Shown piece by piece: positions 18,653 through 28,655 of a stretch of DNA of 64,000 nt. The stretch spans positions 7,130,001 through 7,194,000 of the forward strand of contig CAWFHD010000003.1 of the NCBI GenBank assembly GCA_963815475.1, in the 5' to 3' direction. Position numbers and translations under genes: made by a program. The notes below the pieces were generated by a model. It made no database searches and was not told where the DNA came from. It was given only the letters and a program-made list of their open reading frames with translations. Source of the DNA: Sulfopaludibacter sp963815475. GTDB taxonomy: Bacteria; Acidobacteriota; Terriglobia; Bryobacterales; Bryobacteraceae. The first letter of the stretch is position 1. Each line of letters opens with the position of its first letter.

Positions 18653-20362
18653 ATGAGCACCTTACGCTTCGCCTTCTGCCTTATTCTGGCCGTCTCCTTA
18701 TTCGGCCAACCGGCCCGCCTCGTCCTCCGCAATGGCAAAATCGTCACCATGAACGCCGCTGCGCCCACCGCGCAGGCTCTCGCCGTGCAGGGCGACCGCA
18801 TCGTGGCGATTGGCTCCGAGCGCGACATCGCCCAATACATCGGTCCCTCCACTCGCGTCATCGACCTCCACGGCCAGTTGGCCATCCCCGGTTTCATTGA
18901 GGGGCACGGCCACTTCACTGGGGTCGGCGAGTTTCGCCTCGGCCTTGACCTCCGCGAAGCCCGCACCTGGGAAGACATTGTCGCCCAGGTGGCGCGCGCC
19001 GCCAAGACTGCCAAACCCGGCGAGTGGATCATCGGCCGCGGCTGGCATCAATCCAAGTGGTCGAGCGCGCCCGAGCCCAACGTCGAAGGCTTCCCGCTCC
19101 ATCAGTCGCTCGATATGGTCTCGCCCAACAATCCCGTGATGCTCACCCACGCCAGCGGCCACGCCGCATTTGTGAACTCCAAAGCCATGGAAGCCGCCGG
19201 CATTACCCGCGCAACTCCCAATCCTTCCGGCGGCGAGATTCTCAAGGACGCCCAGGGCAATCCCACCGGCCTGCTGCGCGAGCGCGCTTCCGGCCTCGCC
19301 TCCAGCGCCTACAGCGGATGGCAGTCCCGCCGTACCGCCGCCGAACAAGCCGCCGACCTCCGCAAGATCATCGACCTCGCCACCGATGAGAGCCTCTCCA
19401 AAGGCATCACTTCCTTCGAAGACGCGGGCTCGTCCCTCTCCACTGTCGACGTCTTCAAGAGCATGGCCGATAAGAACGAACTGCGCCTGCGCCTCTGGGT
19501 GATGCTGAGCGGCCGCGACCGCCAGCTCACCGCGAATATCGACCGCTACCGCATCATCGGCGCAGGCGAGAACCACCTCACCGTCCGCGCCATCAAGCAC
19601 TATATGGATGGCGCCTTGGGTTCGCGCGGCGCCTGGCTGCTGGAGCCCTACGCCGATAAACCGGACAGCGTGGGCCTCGCCACCGAGGATCTCGCCGATA
19701 TCAGGAGCGCCGCCCAACTCGCCATCCAGCACGGCTTCCAACTCTGCGTCCACGCCATCGGTGACCGCGCCAATCGTGAGGTGCTCAACATCTACGAGCA
19801 GACCTTCAAGGCCAATCCCGAAAAGAAGGACCTCCGCTGGCGCATCGAGCACGCTCAACACCTCAACGCCGCCGACATTCCACGCTTCGGACAACTCGGC
19901 GTCATTCCCGCTATGCAGGCCATCCATTGCACCTCCGACGCTCCCTACGTATTGGCACGGCTGGGAGCCAAGCGCGCCGAGGAGGGGGCCTACGTGTGGC
20001 AGAAGCTGATGAAGACCGGGGCCATCGTGGGTAATGGCACCGACGCTCCGGTGGAAGACGTGAGCCCCATCGCTTCGTTATATGCCGCCGTCAGCCGCAA
20101 GCTCAAGGACGGTTCGGTTTTCTTCCCTGATCAGCGTATGTCGCGTGAAGAAGCTCTCCGCTCCTACACGTGGAACAACGCGTATGCTGCCTTCGAGGAA
20201 AAGCTCAAGGGCACTCTCGAAACCGGCAAACTCGCCGACATCACCGTGCTCTCGCGCGACATCATGACCATTCCCGAGGACCAGATTCCTTCGACCGACG
20301 TGGTCTACACCATCGTCGGAGGCCGGGTCGCTTTCGACCGCAGTGTCGGAGTCGTGAAGTAG
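18653..20362 (+). CDS. Exported amidohydrolase, YtcJ-like
   Basis: A 569-residue metal-dependent hydrolase of the amidohydrolase 3 group. A signal peptide spans residues 1-19 (ending F-G-Q). The composite beta domain follows (L-V-L-R-N-G-K-I-V-T-M-N), then the metal motif in F-I-E-G-H-G-H-F, later His residues in C-V-H-A-I-G-D-R and I-E-H-A-Q-H, and the Asp in G-T-D-A-P-V. The start at 18653 places the signal at the N terminus and lies 20 nt after the inverted repeat. Substrate is unknown; relatives act on N-substituted formamides or remain uncharacterised. Confidence 0.9.
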   Translation: MSTLRFAFCLILAVSLFGQPARLVLRNGKIVTMNAAAPTAQALAVQGDRIVAIGSERDIAQYIGPSTRVIDLHGQLAIPGFIEGHGHFTGVGEFRLGLDLREARTWEDIVAQVARAAKTAKPGEWIIGRGWHQSKWSSAPEPNVEGFPLHQSLDMVSPNNPVMLTHASGHAAFVNSKAMEAAGITRATPNPSGGEILKDAQGNPTGLLRERASGLASSAYSGWQSRRTAAEQAADLRKIIDLATDESLSKGITSFEDAGSSLSTVDVFKSMADKNELRLRLWVMLSGRDRQLTANIDRYRIIGAGENHLTVRAIKHYMDGALGSRGAWLLEPYADKPDSVGLATEDLADIRSAAQLAIQHGFQLCVHAIGDRANREVLNIYEQTFKANPEKKDLRWRIEHAQHLNAADIPRFGQLGVIPAMQAIHCTSDAPYVLARLGAKRAEEGAYVWQKLMKTGAIVGNGTDAPVEDVSPIASLYAAVSRKLKDGSVFFPDQRMSREEALRSYTWNNAYAAFEEKLKGTLETGKLADITVLSRDIMTIPEDQIPSTDVVYTIVGGRVAFDRSVGVVK

Positions 20363-20504
20363 CGAACCAGCCGCCGCTCCCGTTGTTGACATCCGCACGC
20401 GGGCTGTTCACGTTCGTGCGGCCCGTCACGGCGCCCACTATCGAATCAGGTCATCCTGTGGTTTCAGGCGCGGGTCCATGATGCCTCGTCCCCCGGAAGG
20501 AAGA

Positions 20505-20708
20505 ATGATTCGATTGTTTTCTCACTGGACTGTTACCCATCTGGTGGCGAGTCCTGCCGTGTTGGCGATCCTGTTCGGCTCGCCGGCGATTGCCGCCGCT
20601 CACCAGCACCATATCGGCCTCGCCAGCGCCCCGCAGCCCTCCGTTTGGCTGCTGGTGACGGCGCTCCTTTTGCTCGTTTCTCTCCGAAGCCGTCGTGAGC
20701 GGTTGTAG
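20505..20708 (+). CDS. PEP-CTERM-like small exported protein
   Basis: A 67-residue protein with an N-terminal hydrophobic signal, a very short His-containing middle (A-H-Q-H-H-I-G), and a C-terminal tripartite tail: P-Q-P-S-V-W, a Leu/Val/Ala helix, then R-S-R-R-E-R. That tail resembles PEP-CTERM sorting signals recognised by exosortase, with Q in place of the usual E. The start at 20505 follows the strong ribosome site GGAAGGAAG; an ATG at 20478 in frame is less likely. Function unknown; with almost no passenger domain it may be a remnant or a peptide. Confidence 0.6.
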   Translation: MIRLFSHWTVTHLVASPAVLAILFGSPAIAAAHQHHIGLASAPQPSVWLLVTALLLLVSLRSRRERL

Positions 20709-20807
20709 GCCGTCAGGAAAGTCCCTCTCGACTCCCGTCCGATTTTCGCGCCCTAACGCGCTATCATGGCCATTCTGAAGTTCTGTGCCTTCGCAGGCTC
20801 TTCCACC

Positions 20808-21932
20808 ATGGCGCGCGAACGGGTTCTCCTGATCGATGACAATGCTGTAACGCTGAGGCTGACCCGTGCGCTGCTGGAATTGGAGAGCTATGAAATCGCC
20901 ACTGCCCCGTCGGCCGAAGCGGCGCTGGAGACCATAGGCGAGTTCGGTCCCCAACTGGTCCTGACCGATGTCCGCCTTACCGGTATGGACGGTCTCGAAT
21001 TGACCCGGCGACTCCGCTCGACGCCCCAATGGCGCTCCATTCCCATCATCGCCATCACCGGGCTGAACGAGCCGGAAGATGAGCGCGCGGCCCTGTCCGC
21101 AGGCTGCAATGCGTGGCTCTCCAAGCCGGTTCAATCCCAAGTGCTGCGCAGCATTGTGCGCCAGCATCTGAATTCTCAAGCCCGCATTTCGGCTGAGCCG
21201 GAAGTGGTGCAGAACCTGATCGACACCCTGCGAGTGGACTTTCTGAGGGCCGGCGCCGAACGGTGCCGCCGCCTGCTGGCGATGCTGCCGGTATCGGCGC
21301 CCGAGCGCAGCCTGGCGCCGCTCTTCGACTATCGGGAACTCCACAAGGCGCTGCATGACTGGGCCGGAGCCGGAGGCACGTTCGGCCTGCCGCGCATCAC
21401 GGACAAGGCCCGCGAGGCGGAAACGCTGCTGAAACAGCCGTTGGAGCAAGTCGCCATGACGCTGCGCAGCGCCATGGAAAACCTGCTGGAGCAATTCACA
21501 TATCTTCCTTCCGGCTCTCAAACTGGTAGTGTCGAGCCGGATTCCGAGCCGCAGCCGGAACAGAAACAGGAGATCCTGGTATGCGATGACGACCCAATGG
21601 TCGCCGCCATTATCAAATCCACCCTGGAAGCGTATGGCATGAATTGCCGCACCGCCGAGAACGGAATCTTAGCCGTCGCCATGGCGAGCGGTTGCCGCAC
21701 TGACGCCATCATCCTCGAAGTCGACATGCCGGTGCTCGACGGCATTCAAGTGCTCGACAAGCTCCGCGGCGCCGAGAGCACGCGCAACCTAAAGGTCATG
21801 CTCCTCACCGCCCGTTACGAAACCGAAGACATCGCGCGCGGCATCGAGCACGGCGCCGACGACTACATGGCAAAACCCTTCGACCCCGCAGCTCTGGCGG
21901 AGCGAATCAAAACCATGCTGGCGATGGCGTAG
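20808..21932 (+). CDS. REC-Hpt-REC response regulator with Glu at the second phosphosite
   Basis: A phosphorelay protein of 374 residues. The first receiver (about residues 3-120) has the acidic pair D-D and the phosphoacceptor Asp in V-L-T-D-V-R. A central domain contains H-D-W-A-G-A-G-G-T-F-G-L, an Hpt-like His site. The second receiver (about residues 258-374) keeps C-D-D-D, L-T-A and the K-P-F Lys. Its phosphosite, however, reads I-I-L-E-V-D-M-P, with Glu (codon 21717-21719) where Asp is expected. There is no output domain, so it should signal through other proteins. An in-frame ATG at 20766 would add 14 residues; neither start has a clear ribosome site. Confidence 0.85.
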   Translation: MARERVLLIDDNAVTLRLTRALLELESYEIATAPSAEAALETIGEFGPQLVLTDVRLTGMDGLELTRRLRSTPQWRSIPIIAITGLNEPEDERAALSAGCNAWLSKPVQSQVLRSIVRQHLNSQARISAEPEVVQNLIDTLRVDFLRAGAERCRRLLAMLPVSAPERSLAPLFDYRELHKALHDWAGAGGTFGLPRITDKAREAETLLKQPLEQVAMTLRSAMENLLEQFTYLPSGSQTGSVEPDSEPQPEQKQEILVCDDDPMVAAIIKSTLEAYGMNCRTAENGILAVAMASGCRTDAIILEVDMPVLDGIQVLDKLRGAESTRNLKVMLLTARYETEDIARGIEHGADDYMAKPFDPAALAERIKTMLAMA

Positions 21933-22066
21933 GTGGTCCTTCTGACCTCCTGGCTTCCTGATTATCTCATTTCAGACTGTAACATCCCGCTTGGCGACTT
22001 GCCTGGGATACCCGCCTCTTGATATCCTTTGTATTAACATCCCCGCATTAGAAAACAGGAGAATAA

Positions 22067-23076
<1,010 letters not shown>

Positions 23077-23094
23077 GGCCCGTCTAGTTGAACT

Positions 23095-23154
23095 GGCTCC
23101 CTTGCGATTGAGGTTCTTCCCCGAGCCGTGGCGCAAGGGAGCCAAGACTTTTTT
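23095..23154 (+). terminator. Rho-independent-type terminator after gap
   Basis: Two perfect 12-bp arms (23095-23106, GGCTCCCTTGCG, and 23132-23143) flank a 25-nt loop and are followed by AAGACTTTTTT. The position, 19 nt after the gap stop, fits a transcription terminator; the long loop is unusual. Confidence 0.7.
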
Positions 23155-23161
23155 CCCCTAG

Positions 23162-23189
23162 TTGACACTTTTGTATTAAATCGTACATG
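23162..23189 (+). promoter_or_regulatory. Possible sigma70-type promoter for the PilZ-like gene
   Basis: TTGACA (23162-23167) is a perfect -35 hexamer, followed after 16 nt by TACATG (23184-23189), a weak -10. It lies about 70 nt upstream of the ATG at 23262 and just after the gap terminator. The decamer TTTGTATTAA within the spacer also occurs upstream of gap (22028-22037), which may be chance. Confidence 0.35.
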
Positions 23190-23261
23190 GTTAGTGTTAA
23201 CCCGCCGAAATTTCGGCGAAGAGGGCCATTCGTGGCCGATATGGTTTCCAACGAGGGTGTT

Positions 23262-23627
23262 ATGAACACGAATCGGAAACCAGCTTTACTCTGTTCCCAA
23301 ATTGTGAAGGCCTCGATCGGCAGGAAACCGGCCGCAGTGGCCCTCCTCGAAGAGATTTCCGCGGAAAGGGCCAAGTTATTGGTGCCTTGCCAAGTCCGCA
23401 AAGGCGCGAAGATGAAGATCGACTGCCGCACCTGCGAACTGCGCGGGAAGGTGGTGGGTTGTGTTCAAACCGGCGACGAATTCATCGCCGAAGTTGCATT
23501 CTCGGGCCTCCGCCCGTGGTCGCCCCAACTCTTTCACCCCGAACACGCGTTGAATCTCAGCGTTCTGGGCCGCGACAATCGGCCGAACCAGCGAGTGCAT
23601 CGGGGAATGCTCCCGATGAGGCGGTAA
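23262..23627 (+). CDS. PilZ-like small protein
   Basis: A 121-residue protein. The central part (L-L-E-E-I-S-A-E-R-A-K-L-L-V, then K-G-A-K-M-K-I-D-C and G-K-V-V-G-C) has the strand pattern of a PilZ domain. The canonical c-di-GMP-binding R-x-x-x-R and D/N-x-S-x-x-G motifs are not clearly present. It could be a degenerate, non-binding PilZ domain. The ATG at 23262 follows GAGGG; a longer start at 23187 is possible. It stands alone between gap and the peptidase. Confidence 0.5.
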   Translation: MNTNRKPALLCSQIVKASIGRKPAAVALLEEISAERAKLLVPCQVRKGAKMKIDCRTCELRGKVVGCVQTGDEFIAEVAFSGLRPWSPQLFHPEHALNLSVLGRDNRPNQRVHRGMLPMRR

Positions 23628-23790
23628 GCCGCGCCTATCCTGGTCACTCGAGCGCATCGAACCTCGCCCGTCTTTGACGGGAACTGCCCCCGTAAGTTCA
23701 GCGTAAATCGTATCCGAAAGCACCATTTATCAGCGGACAAGTGTGCGTTTTCCGCCTCCGCCATCACGTCACAAATGGTATCGTGCTCAC

Positions 23791-25421
23791 ATGCCAGAGG
23801 AACGAGTGATCCTGCGCGGCAGCATGCGCGCCCCGGTCTCGAATGCGCAAGCGATCGGCACAGCCGGACCCGAATTCGAGCATCAACGTCAGCGTTTTGT
23901 TGCGGCGCCGCGACGAATTGCCCGTGGCCGGGACCGTAACCGTGTCGCATGAGCAGTTCGCTGCGCGCTATGGCGCCAACCCGGAAGACATCCCAGCCAT
24001 CGAGGAGTTCGCGCAGGACAACGACCTCACGATTGTCGAGATCGACCTGGCGCGCCGCACGGTTGTGCTAACGGGAACCGTTGCTAACATGAACGAGGCA
24101 TTCGGAACAAGCCTGACACTGTATCAAGGCCCGGACGGCGTTTTCCGAGGGCGCGTGGGCGAACTCACCGTTCCGGTGAGTCTGCGTGACATCGTACTCG
24201 GCGTTTTCGGGCTCGACGAACGGCCCCAGGCGGACATGCATTTCCGCCGCCTGATTCAAATTGGACCGCGCGCCGCCGGCGATACATCGTACACGCCCAT
24301 CGCCGTGTCGAAGCTCTACGATTATCCAACGGCTACGGGCGCCGGGCAGACGGTTGCGATCATCGAACTCGGCGGCGGGTTCGCTGTATCGGACCTGAAA
24401 ACGTATTTCTCCGGTCTCGGCCTGAAGACCACTCCGAGCGTAACCGCAGTCTCGGTGGATGGCGCGCGCAACCAGCCCGCGGGCGATCCCAATAGCGCGG
24501 ACGGAGAAGTGTTGCTGGATATCGAGGTGGTGGGAGCGATCGCCCCAGCCGCGAAGATTGTCGTCTATTTCGCGCCCAATACGGACCAGGGATTTCTGGA
24601 CGCCGTCACTCAGGCGGTGCACGATACCGTGCACAATCCCTCGGTGATTTCCATCAGCTGGGGAGGCCCGGAATCGACCTGGACGGCGCAGTCCCTCAGC
24701 GCTTTCGATCAGGCCTTTCAGGACGCGGCGGCGCTGGGAGTCACGGTGTGTGTCGCGGCCGGCGACAACGGTTCATCGGACGGCGAAACGGATGGCGCCG
24801 CGCACGTCGATTTCCCAGCGTCGAGCCCACACGCGCTCGCCTGTGGAGGCACGCGGCTCGAGTCGGCAAACAGCAAAGATCACGAGCGAGGTGGTGTGGA
24901 ACGAGGGCGCAAGCAACGGCGCCACCGGCGGCGGCGTAAGCGATACCTTCCCACTGCCCTCGTACCAGGCGAAGGCCAATGTGCCGGTCTCGGTGAACCC
25001 TTCGCACTTCAAGGGGCGCGGCGTGCCCGACGTCGCAGGCGACGCCGACCCAGCGACCGGGTATCAGATTCACGTCGACGGAAAGGACGCGGTGTTCGGC
25101 GGCACCAGCGCGGTGGCTCCGCTATGGGCGGCTTTGATTGCGCTGGCGAACGAAGGCGCCGGCAAACGGCTCGGCTTTATTCACCCGGCCCTATACGTCG
25201 CGCCAACCGCATTTCGCGATATTACGTCGGGGAACAACGGGGATTACTCGGCAGGAAAAGGCTGGGATGCGTGCACCGGGCTCGGGACCCCGGATGGGAA
25301 AGCGGTAGCGTCGGCTGTGAGTGGTATCAAGCCACCGAGCCGCGGCGCAGATAGTTGCATGCTCACAGTCGAGACGGCTGAGTTAAAGGCTGGTTGGAGC
25401 CGGGCGATCGCCTCACTGTAG
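23791..25421 (+). pseudogene. S53 (sedolisin/kumamolisin-like) serine-carboxyl peptidase, two frame breaks
   Basis: An acid peptidase with a pro-kumamolisin activation domain (E-Q-F-A-A-R-Y-G-A through the autoprocessing region) and an S53 catalytic domain. The Glu and Asp of the triad fit D-G-E-V-L-L-D-I-E, the oxyanion Asp region fits V-A-A-G-D-N-G-S-S-D, and the Ser is in G-G-T-S-A-V-A-P. The frame breaks near 23868, early in the propeptide, and near 24880, where an A-run in G-C-A-A-A-G-A carries one extra A. With the breaks corrected the enzyme is full length, about 540 residues. No conventional signal peptide is visible, as in other pro-kumamolisins. Confidence 0.85.
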
Positions 25422-25507
25422 GCAGCCCGCCCGGCTTCTTGGTACGCGTTCAGAAAAACGTTATGGGCCGCAACCCTAGCGAGCCCCAACAGGCGTGTCA
25501 CGAGCGA

Positions 25508-25714
25508 TTAGACGCGGTGCCAATGCCCCCATCGATCGTAGTAGCCTCCACGATACGGATGCCCGTACCCCCGATATGGCATCCAGTGTCCCCCTCGATA
25601 ATAATATCCCTGCGGATAGTGTCTCCCGTAATATACGTGCGCTTGAGCAGGGCTAGGGACCAGCATCATCCATGCTGCTAGAACAAACCCAAGAATACCG
25701 AGTTTATTGAACAT
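25508..25714 (-). CDS. Small secreted Tyr/Gly/His-rich protein
   Basis: A 68-residue protein with a clear signal peptide (residues 1-25, ending A-Q-A) and a mature part made of Y-R-G-G-H-W-M-P-Y-R-G-Y-G-H-P-Y-like segments. A strong ribosome site (AGGAGG) lies 5 nt before the ATG, which supports a real gene. Similar Gly/Tyr/His-rich short exported proteins occur in many bacteria without known function; metal binding through the His residues is possible. Confidence 0.65.
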   Translation of the reverse strand: MFNKLGILGFVLAAWMMLVPSPAQAHVYYGRHYPQGYYYRGGHWMPYRGYGHPYRGGYYDRWGHWHRV

Positions 25715-25813
25715 AGCGCCTCCTAACTACTTCGATGACACACTGCCGCCAATGCCGCAAAATCTTGCGAACAGTTAGGCTTCATTGACAGCCTTATCAA
25801 GAGTGGAGCAAAC

Positions 25814-26575
25814 TCAGAAATGCGCCAGGGATACCCGGTTGAGCGCGGCATGGATTAGCGTGCCTGCATAGTCGTGGTCGGCGCTGACTGACGTACGGAA
25901 GGCCAGCCCGTGCCGCCACGCAGCCGGAGCCTCAGGGTGAACCCCGGCAAGAATCACCCATCCGCTTCCGAATGTTCCCTCCACGATTGCCGCGGTGCCG
26001 TCGGGATACTTACCAACCACCGCGCCCCAACCCGCAAACTGCGGCCCATCCTCCCAATACTGATCGAGCGTGGGCGCGCCGGCGCTGGCGATCGCCACTG
26101 CGGCCTTTCGAATTCCCTGGTTTTCCGCGGAGTAAAAATGGAAACTCACTCCCGCGGTCAGATTCAAACCGTTATAAGGGCTGTTCCCTGCAAAGAAGCC
26201 ACCCGCGCAGATACCGAGATAGTTCAAACCGCCCTGTACCGCGTTGCGAATCTTCCCGCTTGTTGCGGGATTCAGGCCCTTGCCGATTGCGACAAAATTT
26301 CCACCCGGAACGATCAGCAGACGATATCTCCGGATCTGCGCTTCATCCAACTGGTTCAACTGCGAAGAATTCTTCTTGGAATAGTTGAGATGGTTGTCGT
26401 CCAGGATGGCTTCGACGGCCGCGACGTCGTTCGACGAAGTGCCGGTTCCGTTGAACAGTAAAATGTCGGCCGCTGCGCCGTTTCTTTCGCCACGCACTCC
26501 GCAGGCCGTAAAGCCGAACGAGATTATCGCCAGACCACCAACGATGAGACCTCGACATGGAGCAGGACGATTCAT
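25814..26575 (-). CDS. Lipoprotein with BPL_N / class-I glutamine amidotransferase-like domain
   Basis: A 253-residue protein with a lipoprotein signal (F-T-A-C lipobox at about residues 22-25). The rest is a flavodoxin-like amidotransferase fold as in BPL_N proteins: L-L-F-N-G-T-G at the start, L-L-I-V-P-G-G-N, and a nucleophile-elbow Cys in L-G-I-C-A-G-G. The His of a triad may be in G-V-H-P-E-A-P. No partner synthetase is seen, and the lipid anchor means it acts outside the cytoplasm, so a hydrolytic or binding role is more likely. It is 24 nt downstream of the outer-membrane porin gene and likely cotranscribed. Confidence 0.75.
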   Translation of the reverse strand: MNRPAPCRGLIVGGLAIISFGFTACGVRGERNGAAADILLFNGTGTSSNDVAAVEAILDDNHLNYSKKNSSQLNQLDEAQIRRYRLLIVPGGNFVAIGKGLNPATSGKIRNAVQGGLNYLGICAGGFFAGNSPYNGLNLTAGVSFHFYSAENQGIRKAAVAIASAGAPTLDQYWEDGPQFAGWGAVVGKYPDGTAAIVEGTFGSGWVILAGVHPEAPAAWRHGLAFRTSVSADHDYAGTLIHAALNRVSLAHF

Positions 26576-26599
26576 TCAGACGCTTCCGCTGTGCAGAGT

Positions 26600-27985
26600 T
26601 TAAAAGAAGTTGTAGCTCATCATCAAGTAGGGGTAGGTGTAGGCGGCCGGATGCTTCGTCTTAGCCAGAAACTCTCCGGGCAAGACCCGGCCTACACCCA
26701 CGCCGAATTCCAGGTTCCTATCGACGCGGTAAGACGTCTGGATGTCGTACTCTTCCGCGATGTGAGTGCCGGACTGGCCCGTGGGATCGCGAGCCACGAT
26801 CGTTCCCGAGGAGTTGTAGTATCCATCTGTCCTGCTGGCGAGCCAGTAGTCGTTCCAGGCAGCGGCTACAACCCAATTGCTTCGAAGCCAGATCCGCGCG
26901 CCGTTGCGGGTCGCCTTGAGGTTTTGCCGCGCGAACTGATCGGCCAGGCCGAGGTGGTCGTGGATGTTGGGATAAAGTTGGTCGAAAGTGCCATGCGTTC
27001 CATCGCGAGGATTGCGGTCGCCGGAGGCAAAATCGAACCCTGCGAACAGACGCGTGCGCAGTCCCAGGAACTTGAAAGTGTATCCGCCGATGCCCATCCA
27101 CGCAGCGGCGCGGATGCGGTCGGCGCCGAGACTTCCGAACTGACCGGCGCCTTCCGTGTCGTAGTCCCATTTGTCGTGAATGGTTCCGGCAGCGCGCGCC
27201 CCCACGGTCACTTCGCTCAGGTTGCCGGGAGCCCCTTCTTCGGTTTCGAGCCTGGGTGTTACGCGCCAATACACAAACGGAGTGACCGAGCCCTTGGAAA
27301 CCAGCCGGCGCAGCTTGGCATCCACTCCGTAGAGATTGTTTCCCGGTTGATGATGGCTCAATCCGTTGTCCAGGATGTTCACGGGGGATGCCGCGAACAC
27401 GGCCGCATTGATCCAACTCCAGTTGGTGACGGCCTCCACGGCGTCGTACCCGCGTGAGGCGTTGCGCCAGTAAGAAGTGCCGACCAGCAAGCCGTCGCCA
27501 AAGTTCAGGTCCTGCCGCCCAACTCGTAATCCGAACCGGCCTTCCTGGATATTTCCCACGTCGAGATACGCCCGGCGGAGGTCCCAGGTCTCCTGATAGG
27601 GCGGCGCCAGCGGAGCCGGTTTCCCAAATGCGTCCGCATCCTGGGTCTCCGTGAAAACGCGGAGCCACGATAGAGGTGTCAGGTACATGCCGAATCGAAA
27701 GCGTGTCAGCAGGTAACTGTCGGATGTGTTCGGCAGAAAGTTGACCCCGGCAACGCCTTCGAAGCGGGTTCGATAGCCCGCGGTAAAGCAGATCCAATTG
27801 GGCAGGGCTTTATTCAGTGCGGAAAGCGGCGAGACTCGCGCGATGGCAGTGTCGGAATCGGATGGGCGATTGGGGTTCACTCTGCTGCCGCCGGGGTTGT
27901 TCACGATGCACTGTGCGCCGAGAGGAAACGCGGTTGTAAACACAACGGAACATAGTAGAAGCGACCCCTGGCGCATTAGGTCCAT
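26600..27985 (-). CDS. Outer-membrane beta-barrel, alginate-export-like
   Basis: A porin-like protein of about 461 residues. A signal peptide (ending P-L-G-A-Q) follows the start at 27985 (M-D-L-M-R-Q-G); the second Met at 27976 is also plausible. The mature part is full of alternating beta strands and ends in the aromatic Y-N-F-F typical of outer-membrane barrels. Motifs such as R-T-R-F-E-G, R-A-Y-L-D-V and V-G-R-Q-D-L-N-F-G-D-G match the alginate export (AlgE-like) family. The transported compound is unknown, since no alginate synthesis genes are present. Confidence 0.8.
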   Translation of the reverse strand: MDLMRQGSLLLCSVVFTTAFPLGAQCIVNNPGGSRVNPNRPSDSDTAIARVSPLSALNKALPNWICFTAGYRTRFEGVAGVNFLPNTSDSYLLTRFRFGMYLTPLSWLRVFTETQDADAFGKPAPLAPPYQETWDLRRAYLDVGNIQEGRFGLRVGRQDLNFGDGLLVGTSYWRNASRGYDAVEAVTNWSWINAAVFAASPVNILDNGLSHHQPGNNLYGVDAKLRRLVSKGSVTPFVYWRVTPRLETEEGAPGNLSEVTVGARAAGTIHDKWDYDTEGAGQFGSLGADRIRAAAWMGIGGYTFKFLGLRTRLFAGFDFASGDRNPRDGTHGTFDQLYPNIHDHLGLADQFARQNLKATRNGARIWLRSNWVVAAAWNDYWLASRTDGYYNSSGTIVARDPTGQSGTHIAEEYDIQTSYRVDRNLEFGVGVGRVLPGEFLAKTKHPAAYTYPYLMMSYNFF

Positions 27986-28107
27986 TTTTGCATGCAGTCG
28001 GGCTCGGCCGATCCTGCCGATTGTTAACGCCCCGGCGCTATCGTGCGCGATCTTAGCCCCAGAGTGGCGCGGTCCAGGAACTCCATCGCTATGAAGGTAC
28101 GAGGCGG

Positions 28108-28134
28108 TGTCACATTCCTGAGCCCTGTCCGGTC
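28108..28134 (+). promoter_or_regulatory. ECF41-type promoter for the doxX-sigma operon
   Basis: TGTCACA (28108-28114) is an exact match to the -35 element recalled for ECF41 sigma factors. After 16 nt comes GGTC (28131-28134), one base from the CGTC -10 element; CGGTC spans that position. It lies upstream of the operon whose last gene encodes an ECF41-like sigma factor, so it probably mediates autoregulation. Confidence 0.6.
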
Positions 28135-28196
28135 TTATAGACAGAGAGACGCCTTTCGAGCTTGTGAAGAGGTCTCGAAGGCACTGGAGCAGGATC

Positions 28197-28649
28197 GTGA
28201 ATAAAGACAAAACTATCTATTGGATCGCGACCGGACTCGTGTGTTCGGTGATGGTGTTCAGTGCTATCAACTTCAATCTCAAAAATCCCTTGGGACCCAT
28301 GAAGGGGGCGTTCGTACACTTAGGATTACCTGACTACTTTCGGATCGAACTGACAATCGCCAAAGCGCTCGGTGTCCTGGCACTCTTGACGCCGGGCTTT
28401 CCGCGAAAAGCCAAGGAGTTCGCCTACGCCGGGTTCGCAATCACGCTGGTCTCGGCCAGCATTGCTCATTTTGCAGTGGGCGACCGCGTTCCGTTCGTGA
28501 TCGATCCCTTGCTGTTCCTCGGCGCGCTCATCACGTCGTACATCTACTTCAATAAATTCAACCGCGATCAGGGAGAGCGATTTGCGGACTTGCCTGGCCA
28601 GCGTGCACGACAAATTGAATGCGACGCCGGGGAACGAAGGATAGCGTGA
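28197..28649 (+). CDS. DoxX-like membrane protein
   Basis: A protein of about 150 residues with four predicted membrane helices. The start Y-W-I-A-T-G-L and the L-G-L-P-D-Y-F ... I-A-K-A-L-G-V block are typical of DoxX-like proteins. I chose GTG 28197 because GGAG lies upstream and the protein then begins at the family-like N terminus; GTG 28164 in frame would add 11 residues. It is the first gene behind the ECF41-like promoter and so a likely target of that sigma factor. DoxX-family roles are poorly defined, often linked to redox or stress. Confidence 0.8.
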   Translation: MNKDKTIYWIATGLVCSVMVFSAINFNLKNPLGPMKGAFVHLGLPDYFRIELTIAKALGVLALLTPGFPRKAKEFAYAGFAITLVSASIAHFAVGDRVPFVIDPLLFLGALITSYIYFNKFNRDQGERFADLPGQRARQIECDAGERRIA

Positions 28650-28655
28650 GCGGCC

